Below are positions 29,421-37,201 of a stretch of DNA of 64,000 bases, one piece after another. The notes beneath the pieces are model-generated. The model was not told where the DNA came from, made no database searches, and was given only the letters and a program-made list of their open reading frames with translations. The translations under genes and the position numbers were made by a program. Location of the stretch: positions 140,622 to 204,621 of the forward strand of contig NZ_JAMTCO010000018.1 of NCBI RefSeq assembly GCF_024171925.1, given 5' to 3'. Positions within the stretch are counted from its first letter, which is position 1. Each line of letters starts with the position of its first letter. Origin of the DNA: Actinokineospora diospyrosa. GTDB taxonomy: Bacteria; Actinomycetota; Actinomycetes; Mycobacteriales; Pseudonocardiaceae.

Positions 29421-30104
29421 GTGTCTGTAACCTGGCCGTCGATGAGCGGGGTACCGGAGGTGTACGCGGCGATCGCCGCGCGGCTGCCCTATCACGTGGG
29501 CGCGGCGGCGGTAGGCCTGTCGCCGGTGCCCGGGTCCAGGGGGTCGGACGCGGACTGGGTGGCCGAGCAGATCACCGCGGCGGGGCGGATGTACCGGTTC
29601 CGCGACCGGCGGGTGCTGGGCGTGTTGTGGTGGTACTCGGCGAGCATGATGGTGCCCGCGCCGACGGTCGAATCACTTGTGGTGACTGGGATGGCGTTGG
29701 ACCCCGCCGCCGTCACCCTGTACTTGCACCCTGACGGGCGAATCTTGGCGGCCACTTCGGACTCGTTGTGCTCGGCGCCCGGGGCGGCGTTGCGCGGAGT
29801 TTTCGAATCAGTGATCTCGGCTGTCGCGGCGGTGACCGGCGCCAAGGCCCGGACGTTGTGGGCGGTGGCGGCGGATTCGCTGGCGAACCGGGTGCTGTGG
29901 TCGGGCGGGACACCGGAGTTGGCGCTGTCTCTGGCTGCGGACATGCCGGAGTTGCCGACACCGCGGTTCGTTAACGTCAACGGCCGCGATTACGTGCGGC
30001 GAGGGTCTTGCTGCTTGATCTACGAAGCGACCGGCGGACCTAAGTGCGTCTCTTGTCCCCGTCAGCTGCCCGAGGAGAGGTTGGCCAGGCTCTCCGCGCT
30101 GTGA
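29421..30104 (+). CDS. FhuF-like (2Fe-2S)-binding protein
   Basis: Probable ferric-siderophore reductase-like protein. The 227-residue product ends with the FhuF C-terminal iron-sulphur motif: Cys-Cys in GSCCLIYEA and C-x-x-C in GPKCVSCPRQL, four cysteines that ligate a 2Fe-2S cluster in the family. No siderophore genes are adjacent. The start is uncertain: GTG at 29421 has GGAAGC before it; ATG at 29442 (MSGVPEVYAAI) is also possible. It is divergent from amtB and its last 43 bp overlap the convergent next gene. Confidence 0.82.
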   Translation: MSVTWPSMSGVPEVYAAIAARLPYHVGAAAVGLSPVPGSRGSDADWVAEQITAAGRMYRFRDRRVLGVLWWYSASMMVPAPTVESLVVTGMALDPAAVTLYLHPDGRILAATSDSLCSAPGAALRGVFESVISAVAAVTGAKARTLWAVAADSLANRVLWSGGTPELALSLAADMPELPTPRFVNVNGRDYVRRGSCCLIYEATGGPKCVSCPRQLPEERLARLSAL

Positions 30105-31102
30105 GTTTCCAGCCGGTGGGTGAACACGGCGGCGTACCGGGCGACAAGCTGGGCGGGGTGGATGTCCACGCCTTGTGGGAAGCCGAGCGCTAGCGACCGT
30201 CGAACCTGCTGATAGTGCCTGCGCCACCCCTCGGCGACGGCATCCTCTGTCGGCAGCAGAGTCGTCGGGCTGTCGCAGAGGCGGACACCGCTGCCAGCCG
30301 CGCCTACCAGGATCAGATGTCGGGCGAAGTCACATGCCGGGTGGTCGGCGCTAGCGTCGGTAAGACCGCAGGTGGCGGCGTAAGTGTCCGCACCGAACAC
30401 GAGCCCGGACACGCGCCCTTCACCGGCTGCGATTAGAGCCGGTACCGCGGCGCCCCCCACGTGATCGACGACAGCGCGGGCAGTGTCAACGCCGATCTCG
30501 AATCGCAGGGCTCCATCGGGCAGGCCGAGCCGCCGTTCAAGGACCTCCAAGAGGCCAACCATGACGCTGACCTGTTCGGTCCAGGTGACCTCAGGCAGGG
30601 TCAGGGTGACCGGGCGGCCTAGAGAGGTGACGGCAAGGTCGAGCGACCGGACCGCACGGCGGAAGGAGTCGGCCGTGGCGAACGAGCGGACCCGGATGCC
30701 GGACTCGGGTAGGCACCAACGGGCCAAGAGTTCGGCGGCGCGGGCAGCGTCAGCATCGCCGGTGTCGTGTTCACGGTGGCTGAGGTCGATCCGCACGTCC
30801 TCTACCGGGTCGGTGGCGAGCTTGCCGCACACCCGCTCGTACACGGTCGTCGCGAGAGCTGGGGGTAGGCCGACGATCCCGGCCAGCGCGGCGGGGTCCG
30901 GGGCGTACTGCGCGAGAGCGGCGGCGGCGAGCGCACCCCAGCGGGCGGGCATGTCGTCGGTGGCGTCCTCCACCGGGACCAGGCAGGTGTGCACCGGTTG
31001 GCGGACGGCGGCTCGACTGTCCACGGGGGACGGCTCCGGCGCGGTCTCGGCCAGGGTGGCGACGAGGCCGGCGATCAGGGCACCGTCGAGGGTCGTCCGC
31101 AT
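30062..31102 (-). CDS. DUF6986-like protein (HpcH/HpaI aldolase-related)
   Basis: The 346-residue product (ATG at 31102) appears related to the citrate-lyase/HpcH aldolase superfamily by its LRFEIGVDTARAVVDH and GRVSGLVFGADTY segments, matching what I recall of the DUF6986 group; the match is from memory. No signal peptide or membrane segment. Reaction unknown. The frame is open 15 codons further upstream. It converges on the FhuF-like gene with a 43-bp overlap, so the two transcripts are antisense at their ends. Confidence 0.65.
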   Translation of the reverse strand: MRTTLDGALIAGLVATLAETAPEPSPVDSRAAVRQPVHTCLVPVEDATDDMPARWGALAAAALAQYAPDPAALAGIVGLPPALATTVYERVCGKLATDPVEDVRIDLSHREHDTGDADAARAAELLARWCLPESGIRVRSFATADSFRRAVRSLDLAVTSLGRPVTLTLPEVTWTEQVSVMVGLLEVLERRLGLPDGALRFEIGVDTARAVVDHVGGAAVPALIAAGEGRVSGLVFGADTYAATCGLTDASADHPACDFARHLILVGAAGSGVRLCDSPTTLLPTEDAVAEGWRRHYQQVRRSLALGFPQGVDIHPAQLVARYAAVFTHRLETHSAESLANLSSGS

Positions 31103-31178
31103 GTGTCCATAGTGACCCCGGCGGGCCGATTCAGACAGTTGGATCACCGGCGCCGGGTCCCCCGCGCGGGTTGGTCGG

Positions 31179-31835
31179 TCAGGTCCCGGTGGCCCGGTGG
31201 GGTGGGTCGACCAAGAGGCGGTGGCGGACGGCGAAGGAGGCCGCCTCCAGGCGCGAGTGGACCCCGAGCTTGGTCAGCAGTGCCTGGATGTGGGTGCGCA
31301 CGGTGGTCGAGGAGATGCCCATTCGGCGTTGCATCGCGACGGTGCTGGCGCCCTCGACGAGCAGGGCGAGGCACTGCCGTTCGCGCGGGGTGAGGTGCGC
31401 GGCGAGGCGGCGGGCGTCGCCGAGGTCCGGTGAGCGGGGTCGGTCGCCCCGGCTGGGCAGCTCCACCACGACCTCGCCGTCCATAGCGCGCCGGAGGGCC
31501 TGGGTGAGGGAGCTGACGCTGCCGGTCTTGTGCAGGTAGCCGACCGCCCCGGCGTCGAGCGCGCGGGCGGCCGTGTCGGGGTTCTCGTCCGCGGTGAGCA
31601 TGAGGATCTTGGTGCGCGCGCTCGCCCTGGTCAGCTCCTCGAGCGCGAGGAGGCCGTCGCCGTCGCCGAGGCCGCGGTCGAGCAGGCACAGGTCGGGGTT
31701 CAGGCCGCGCAGCGCGGTGACCGCGCCGGAGACGGTCGCCGTCACCGCGCGCACGGTGAAGCCGTGTTGGGTGAGCACGGTGCTCAGCGCGTCGGCGAAG
31801 ACGGTGTGGTCGTCGCACAACACCAGGTCGGTCAT
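31179..31835 (-). CDS. Two-component response regulator, NarL/LuxR type
   Basis: DNA-binding response regulator. The receiver domain has the acidic pair CDDH, phospho-acceptor Asp in LCLLDRGLG, Thr in MLTAD and Lys in LHKTGS. The LuxR-type helix-turn-helix (LTPRERQCLALLVEG, then VRTHIQALLTKLGVHSR) is at the C-terminus. The 218-residue protein overlaps the stop of the kinase gene by 4 bp (ATGA), so the two form a pair. Targets are unknown; the sortase operon immediately upstream on the same strand is a candidate. Confidence 0.92.
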   Translation of the reverse strand: MTDLVLCDDHTVFADALSTVLTQHGFTVRAVTATVSGAVTALRGLNPDLCLLDRGLGDGDGLLALEELTRASARTKILMLTADENPDTAARALDAGAVGYLHKTGSVSSLTQALRRAMDGEVVVELPSRGDRPRSPDLGDARRLAAHLTPRERQCLALLVEGASTVAMQRRMGISSTTVRTHIQALLTKLGVHSRLEAASFAVRHRLLVDPPHRATGT

Positions 31836-32476
31836 GTCGCCTCCGGGGTGCCTTCGGTGGGCTCAACGACGCCGAAGGCCACCCGGATGCGCGTACCCGC
31901 CGGTAGTTCGCGGGTGATCCGGGTGACGCCGCCCACCGACCGGACCAGACCGTCCACAATGCCCAGCCCGCGACCGGACCGACCGGGTGGACCGGCGCCG
32001 AAGCCGGGGCCGGTGTCGACGACCTCGACCACCAGCGGGTCGGTACCGGTGATCTCGACCAGGACCTGACCGCCCGCCCGCACCGCGTTGGCGACCAGGT
32101 TGGCCACCACCCGCCACAGCACGGCGGGGTCGAGCGCCGCGGTGACCGGCTCGCCGGGCGCCAACCGCACCGGGGCGCCCGCCTCGGCGGCGACCGCGAC
32201 GACCTGGCCGAGCAGGGCCCGCACGTCGACCGGGGCGGTGACCGGGGTGCCGTGCACCAGGTCGACGAGCCGGGCGACCTGGGCCGCCATCAGTTCGACC
32301 CGGGTCCTGGTCGACGCGGCCAACTCGGGCGCGGCCAGGACGGCGGTGGTGAGCAGGTCGAGGGTGGCCAGTTCGTGGCCGAGGTCGTGCAGGACGTCCT
32401 GGGTCGCCCCGAGCGGGTGCACCCCGTCGGTGCTGCGCCGCCCGGCGCCCACCCTGCGGTCGTTCGGCCAGTCCAT
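31832..32476 (-). CDS. Short cytoplasmic sensor histidine kinase
   Basis: The 214-residue protein has only the kinase core: a likely phospho-acceptor His in VLHDLGHELATLDLL, the N box VANLVANAVRAG, the G1 box VDTGPGFG and G2 GRGLGIVDGL. It has no membrane segment and no recognisable sensor domain, so the signal is probably cytoplasmic or delivered by a partner. Paired with the response regulator downstream through a 4-bp overlap. Confidence 0.88.
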   Translation of the reverse strand: MDWPNDRRVGAGRRSTDGVHPLGATQDVLHDLGHELATLDLLTTAVLAAPELAASTRTRVELMAAQVARLVDLVHGTPVTAPVDVRALLGQVVAVAAEAGAPVRLAPGEPVTAALDPAVLWRVVANLVANAVRAGGQVLVEITGTDPLVVEVVDTGPGFGAGPPGRSGRGLGIVDGLVRSVGGVTRITRELPAGTRIRVAFGVVEPTEGTPEAT

Positions 32477-32619
32477 CCGGCACCCCCTGCGGAGAGTCCA
32501 CTTGCGAGATCGGTGCGCGGGGCACGCGCGTTTCGCGGTATTCGTCGCGAACGGCGTAGCGGTTCACCCGAATGTCGGACTTGTTATCCCCACAATGGCG
32601 GACGCAGCGTGATCTCGGC

Positions 32620-33228
32620 TCACCCGAGGGTGAGAACGGCCTCGACGATGATGTTGTCCCGGTAGCTGCGGACCGCGCGGTCGAAGGCCCCGCCGCAGGT
32701 CACCAGCCGCAGTTCGGGGCCGGGCGCGGGGGCGTAGACCAGGTCGGTCGGGAACGCGGTCTTGGGCGCGCGGGTGGTGGCCGCGACGGCGAAGGTGACC
32801 CGGGTGCCGTCGGCGCGGTCGACCTCGACGCGGTCACCGGGGCGCAGGTCGACCAGCCGGTAGAACACGCCGGGGCCCGCGTGGGAGTCGACGTGCCCGG
32901 CGAGCAGGGCGGGGCCGACCGCGCCCGGCACGGGTCCGGCGGTGAACCAGCCCGCGACGTCGGCCGCGGTGGGTGGGATGAGCGCGCCCGCGGCGTCGGT
33001 GCCGATGTCGATCAGCGGGGTGTCGACGTCGATGGCCGGGATGCGCAGTCGGACGGGTTTGGGGTCGGCGACCGCGGCCACCGGCGCCGTTGTCCCCACC
33101 GACCAGGTCGGGACGCTGGGCGCGCTCGCGGGGCTAGCGGCGCCCGGATGTTCTGCCGCGCCGGTGACGGCGAGGCAGAACAAGACGGCGACCGCGCCCA
33201 ACGCACCGACCGCGACCCTGAGGATCAT
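32620..33228 (-). CDS. Class F sortase
   Basis: Membrane-anchored transpeptidase that attaches proteins to the cell surface. The 202-residue protein has an N-terminal hydrophobic anchor, a Pro/Ala linker, and the sortase domain with the catalytic His in LLAGHVDSHAGPGVFYRL split before VFY, Cys in LRLVTCGGAFD and Arg in VRSYRDNII. Its start overlaps the DUF4397 gene stop by 4 bp, and that protein carries a sorting-like C-terminus, so it is the likely substrate. Confidence 0.93.
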   Translation of the reverse strand: MILRVAVGALGAVAVLFCLAVTGAAEHPGAASPASAPSVPTWSVGTTAPVAAVADPKPVRLRIPAIDVDTPLIDIGTDAAGALIPPTAADVAGWFTAGPVPGAVGPALLAGHVDSHAGPGVFYRLVDLRPGDRVEVDRADGTRVTFAVAATTRAPKTAFPTDLVYAPAPGPELRLVTCGGAFDRAVRSYRDNIIVEAVLTLG

Positions 33229-34025
33229 CCGCGACGACGGACGAGCATGGTGAAGAGTGCGCCAGCGGCCCCAGCTACGGCCAGCAGCCCCAAGGTGATG
33301 ACCAGAGCAGGGCTGGTGCCGCCCTCTCCGGTCTCAACCCCGCCAGTTGGCACTACCTCGGCACCCTTGGCATCGGCCTTCACCTCTGCGGTGAGCGCGC
33401 CGTTCTTCTCGAGGACGAGGACGGTGTAGACGCCGCCTGGGTCGAAGGACACCGGGAGGTCCGTGGGGGTGGCGTCCTTGGGGACTACCTGAAGGACGCT
33501 CGCGCCTGCCGGGATCAGGCTGTAGGTGGTCGCTTGGCCGAAGATGGCCCGCTCGATGACAGGCACGCCTGCCCGGTCGATGTTGAGCTCGCCGGTCTTC
33601 GGGGCCGCGTTGACGACGCGCACCCGCGCCTGTCCCTGAGGCGGGAGCGAGATGTCGTCGTCGAGGACCTTAAGCGCGAGCGCGGAGAAGTTGCCGAGCC
33701 CGGCCACGGTGTACGCGCGGCCGTCGGTGGCCTGCAGGGTCGCGGAGATGACCGGCGGGGTCTTGGGGTCAGCACCCGCTGGGCGCATGGCGATCGTGTA
33801 GGTGCCCGGCTCGACGCGTTGGTAGCCGGAGACAGCGCCATAGGCGACACCGTTGAGCTTCACCGACCAGTCAGGTCTGGCGAAGTTGGTGACCGTGACA
33901 TCGACGGCGGGTGTGTCTGGTGACAGGTGGGCCAGCCGGAGGTAGGTACCCGTGGCGGCGTGCGCGGGCGAAACGCCTACCGCGGTGAGGATCGCCGCGA
34001 CGAGCAGGATCAGGGTCGAGCGCAT
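33225..34025 (-). CDS. DUF4397 surface protein with sorting-signal-like C-terminus
   Basis: The 266-residue exported protein has a signal peptide (first 23 residues, ending AHA), two beta-rich DUF4397 repeats (YLRLAHLSPDTPAVDVTV and ARVRVVNAAPKTGELNI) and a C-terminus of PTGGVETGEGG, then an 18-residue hydrophobic helix and RRRG. That layout fits a sortase substrate, with PTGGVETG as a possible variant of the usual LPxTG. It lies between the membrane glycosyltransferase-like gene and the class F sortase, in one operon. Ligand or function unknown. Confidence 0.88.
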   Translation of the reverse strand: MRSTLILLVAAILTAVGVSPAHAATGTYLRLAHLSPDTPAVDVTVTNFARPDWSVKLNGVAYGAVSGYQRVEPGTYTIAMRPAGADPKTPPVISATLQATDGRAYTVAGLGNFSALALKVLDDDISLPPQGQARVRVVNAAPKTGELNIDRAGVPVIERAIFGQATTYSLIPAGASVLQVVPKDATPTDLPVSFDPGGVYTVLVLEKNGALTAEVKADAKGAEVVPTGGVETGEGGTSPALVITLGLLAVAGAAGALFTMLVRRRG

Positions 34026-34039
34026 CGGTGGTCCTTAGG

Positions 34040-36325
34040 TCAGTTCGGGACGGGGTTGCCGGAGAGGCGCCATGAAAGGGCGAATCCGCGGTCGGTGAGG
34101 CGGGCGTCGTCGGGGGCGTAAGGCGGTAATTGGGCTGAGAGCCAGGCTTGGAGTTCCTTGACGATGGCCGGGTCGGTCACGGGTCGTCCGTCCACGGCAG
34201 ACAGCACTACCGTGCGCAGCGGCAGTTCCGAGTCGGCCTCCGGCCCGGGGTTCGCCACTTCCGCCACGGTGATGGTGTGCTGCGCGCTGATCTCGGCGAG
34301 CACGGCCATGACGCGGAAGTCGACCCGGCCGGTGCGGAACGCGGCGCGAACCGACTCGGGCGCGGTGATCCTCGTGTTGGCGCCGAGGTCGACCCCGGCG
34401 ACGGTCCGGTTGCCGTCGCCGACGAAGCCCGCTCCCCCGGCGGTCAGGCTGATGGTGATGCCCGGGAAGGTCGCCACCGGGAGCCCGTTGCCGTTGGCCG
34501 AGAGCGGGGCGGGCCCGTCGCGGCGGACCCGCCCGTCCGCGTCGGCGAGGTCCCGGGAGAGATCGGCCCACAGCAACGGTGGCGCCGAGAGGTCCATGCT
34601 GTCGGTCGCTGCCGTGGCGAACCACTCGGCGGCGGCGCGGTGGGCCACGGCGGGGTGGCCCGGCGGGATCGTGTTGATGTTCAACGCCACGACCGCGATC
34701 GCCGCCAGTGCGGCCACAGCGATCCCCGGGCGCCGCACATCTTGCGGAAGCCGGTCTACGACGACGGCTATAGCGACCATCGCCACCACCAACAGCCCTG
34801 GGACGGCGAGAGCGATGGGGTTGGGCAACGCTGTCAGCACTACCGCCCCGGCGGCGATGATGACCACGGGGACCGGCTTGACGTCGCGGCGCGTGATGGC
34901 TGCGACGAGTGCGAGAGCGCCAACGCCCACCCAAGCAGCGGCGAAGCCGCCGGGTTCGACCGTGGCGAACAACGGGGCCGTGGCGCAGCAGCCAAGGAGC
35001 ACAGCTGTGAGCAAGAGGGGCTGGAGCCGAAGCAACGCAGCAGTGAGCAGAACGCACAGGGCCAGCACGGCGGAGGCGGCTACGGCTGCTTCGCGGGCGC
35101 TGAACAAGACACTGTCGTACCGGTCGAAGGAACCACTGACTCCGCCGTAGAGGACAACCTGGAAGTTGGTGGCCCAAAGGTCGAAGCTGACCGGGATGCC
35201 CGGCAGGCCCGCCACGCGCGCATAGGCCGCATCGACGAGCGAGGGTTCGAGGGATGTGACGGGCAACCGCACGGCCATGAAGTGCACGCGGAACACGAAC
35301 ACAACAGCTGAGGCGACAGCGAGGACCCAGCCCGCTACCGCCGCAGATCTACGCGGGACCAAGGCGCTAAGCACAAGAACCGCGTCGAGGAAGCGAACGA
35401 ATGGCAGCAAGAGGGCAACGGGGAGATACCGCGCCTCCCGCTGGCGTATCGCCACGACGACCGTGAGTAAGACATCGGGCAAGAGCACACCGAGGAGCAA
35501 TGCCGGGACAGTGATCAAGCCCGTGATCGCCAACACCGGCAGAGCTAAGAACACGACCGAGGCGAGGATGGTCTCCACAGCGAACGCGGGGACACCCTTA
35601 GGAAAGCGATTGCGCCCCGCCGCCCGCCAGAACCCTTGCGCCCAGAGACGGACTTGGGCGCTATAGGTGCGCAAGCTGTCCGGCGCGGGGACGTCGACAA
35701 GAGCACCCCGCACGACCAGAACCCGGCCAAGACGACGCCTATAGATCTGCTGCGAGAGATCCAAGTTGAAATCGAGGGTGGCGAACACGCTCGACCTGAG
35801 CAGGGGCGCCGGACTGGGGATGAGCCGGGCAGCGTCTGTACGTGGACGTGTTCGAGCGACCGTCAGCAGCCATTGGGTCAACGCGAGCGCACGAGCCCGA
35901 TAGGCGTTCAGCACCCGCGCCAATGGAGTCCTGCGGGCGCCTGCCCAGTCCAAGAGGGCGTACCCGGCGACGGCAGCCACATCGGGGTCCTCGAACAACG
36001 GCAAGGTCCGGCTGAGGTAGTGCGGATGCGGCCGGTGTTCCGAGTCGAGCAGCAGCACATAGTCGTACCGCTCGACCGGAACACGGGCGGCATCTACGTA
36101 GGTGTCCGCCACATAGATGTCCGCGCCGCTGACCAGCCGCTCCGCCGCCGCGATCGCTGGTCCTTCTCCCCCATGGACAAAGACAGCGACCGACGTGTGC
36201 AGCCGCTCGGCCGACTCCAGCGGCGGCGACCCGTGTTCGCGGTCACGCCGGAGGAACCCGAAGACGGTGCCAACGGTGAACCCGACGCCCACCACCAGTA
36301 CCGCCACCACCCATGCCGGGATCAC
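34040..36325 (-). CDS. Large membrane protein: GT2-like domain fused to membrane and extracellular domains
   Basis: The 761-residue protein has an N-terminal membrane helix, then a GT-A-like cytoplasmic domain of about 220 residues (YDYVLLLDSEHRPHPHYL resembles the D-x-D region; RLWAQGFWRA resembles the Q-x-x-R-W helix), about twelve further hydrophobic segments (260-560) and a C-terminal region of about 170 soluble residues after PPGHPAVAHRAA, probably outside. This is like cellulose-synthase-type glycosyltransferases but the catalytic motifs are altered, so activity is uncertain. It begins with GTG at 36325 without a clear ribosome binding site. First gene of the DUF4397-sortase operon. Confidence 0.72.
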   Translation of the reverse strand: MIPAWVVAVLVVGVGFTVGTVFGFLRRDREHGSPPLESAERLHTSVAVFVHGGEGPAIAAAERLVSGADIYVADTYVDAARVPVERYDYVLLLDSEHRPHPHYLSRTLPLFEDPDVAAVAGYALLDWAGARRTPLARVLNAYRARALALTQWLLTVARTRPRTDAARLIPSPAPLLRSSVFATLDFNLDLSQQIYRRRLGRVLVVRGALVDVPAPDSLRTYSAQVRLWAQGFWRAAGRNRFPKGVPAFAVETILASVVFLALPVLAITGLITVPALLLGVLLPDVLLTVVVAIRQREARYLPVALLLPFVRFLDAVLVLSALVPRRSAAVAGWVLAVASAVVFVFRVHFMAVRLPVTSLEPSLVDAAYARVAGLPGIPVSFDLWATNFQVVLYGGVSGSFDRYDSVLFSAREAAVAASAVLALCVLLTAALLRLQPLLLTAVLLGCCATAPLFATVEPGGFAAAWVGVGALALVAAITRRDVKPVPVVIIAAGAVVLTALPNPIALAVPGLLVVAMVAIAVVVDRLPQDVRRPGIAVAALAAIAVVALNINTIPPGHPAVAHRAAAEWFATAATDSMDLSAPPLLWADLSRDLADADGRVRRDGPAPLSANGNGLPVATFPGITISLTAGGAGFVGDGNRTVAGVDLGANTRITAPESVRAAFRTGRVDFRVMAVLAEISAQHTITVAEVANPGPEADSELPLRTVVLSAVDGRPVTDPAIVKELQAWLSAQLPPYAPDDARLTDRGFALSWRLSGNPVPN

Positions 36326-36443
36326 CTCGGCACCGGTCCGCCGTCGCCCACCGCTTCACCCCCACGCCGCCTCCGACGGAAGCAACCGCAGCGACCGTAG
36401 GATCCGACGGAGCAAACCGGCTCACCCCGCTGGATGAGGCGAC

Positions 36444-37121
36444 CTACGACGTCTGGACGGGATCCTTCGGGCGGGGCAGCAGACCAGCGGCCCGGGCAGC
36501 GCTAACAGCCTGCAATCGGCTGTGCACACCAAGTTTGGCGTAGACGCTGTGGGTGTGCGTTCGGACGGTGTTTGTGGACAGTCCTAACTGCTCGGCGATC
36601 TCCGGGCCGTGCATCCCGTCCACCATGCACACGAGGACCTCGCGCTCGCGGCCCGACAGCGCGTCCAGCGGTCCGTCGGTCGAGCGCGTGACGTCCTCCC
36701 GCAGCCCGCGCAGCACGGTCCCGAGCAGCCGCGGCGGGAACCAGGCGTCACCGCGCGCCACGCCGCGCAGCACCTCGACCACGTGGGCCATCCCGGACGC
36801 CTTGGAGATCCACGCGTCCGCGCCGAGGCGGGCCGCGGCCAGCGCCCGCTCCGGGTCCTTGCTGCCGGTCAGCGCGACCAGCCTGGCCTCGGGGGCGGCC
36901 GCGCGCAGCGTCGCGAACAGCTCCGGCGTCGGCACCCGGGCGCTCTCCGGCTCGACGGTGATGACCGCAGGCCGCTCCTGGGCCAGCCGGATCGGCAGCC
37001 GCGGGTCGTCGCTGGGGCAGCGGCCCGCCACCCACAGGTCGGTGAACGCGGCCAGCCTGCTGGTCAGCGCCTCGGTGAGCAGGGTGTGGTCGTCGACGAG
37101 CCACAGCTTGATGGGGTCCAC
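36444..37121 (-). CDS. LuxR-type regulator with altered receiver domain
   Basis: The 225-residue protein has a receiver-like domain and a C-terminal LuxR helix-turn-helix (LSGREREVLVCMVDG, VRTHTHSVYAKLGVHSR). The acidic pair VDDHTLL, the Thr in LTGSKD and the Lys in ISKAS are kept. At the phospho-acceptor position, however, the sequence is PAVITVEPES, so Glu replaces Asp. It may be permanently in an active-like state or be regulated without phosphorylation. No kinase is adjacent. It is 118 bp upstream of the glycosyltransferase-sortase operon and on the same strand. Start GTG at 37121. Confidence 0.85.
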   Translation of the reverse strand: MDPIKLWLVDDHTLLTEALTSRLAAFTDLWVAGRCPSDDPRLPIRLAQERPAVITVEPESARVPTPELFATLRAAAPEARLVALTGSKDPERALAAARLGADAWISKASGMAHVVEVLRGVARGDAWFPPRLLGTVLRGLREDVTRSTDGPLDALSGREREVLVCMVDGMHGPEIAEQLGLSTNTVRTHTHSVYAKLGVHSRLQAVSAARAAGLLPRPKDPVQTS

Positions 37122-37201
37122 GGCCGGACACGGTGCAGCAGTCGGGCCGCCGTGTCCTCATCCAGATGGAGGAGACTCACCCGTTCGTGTGGTCCACCGG
37201 C

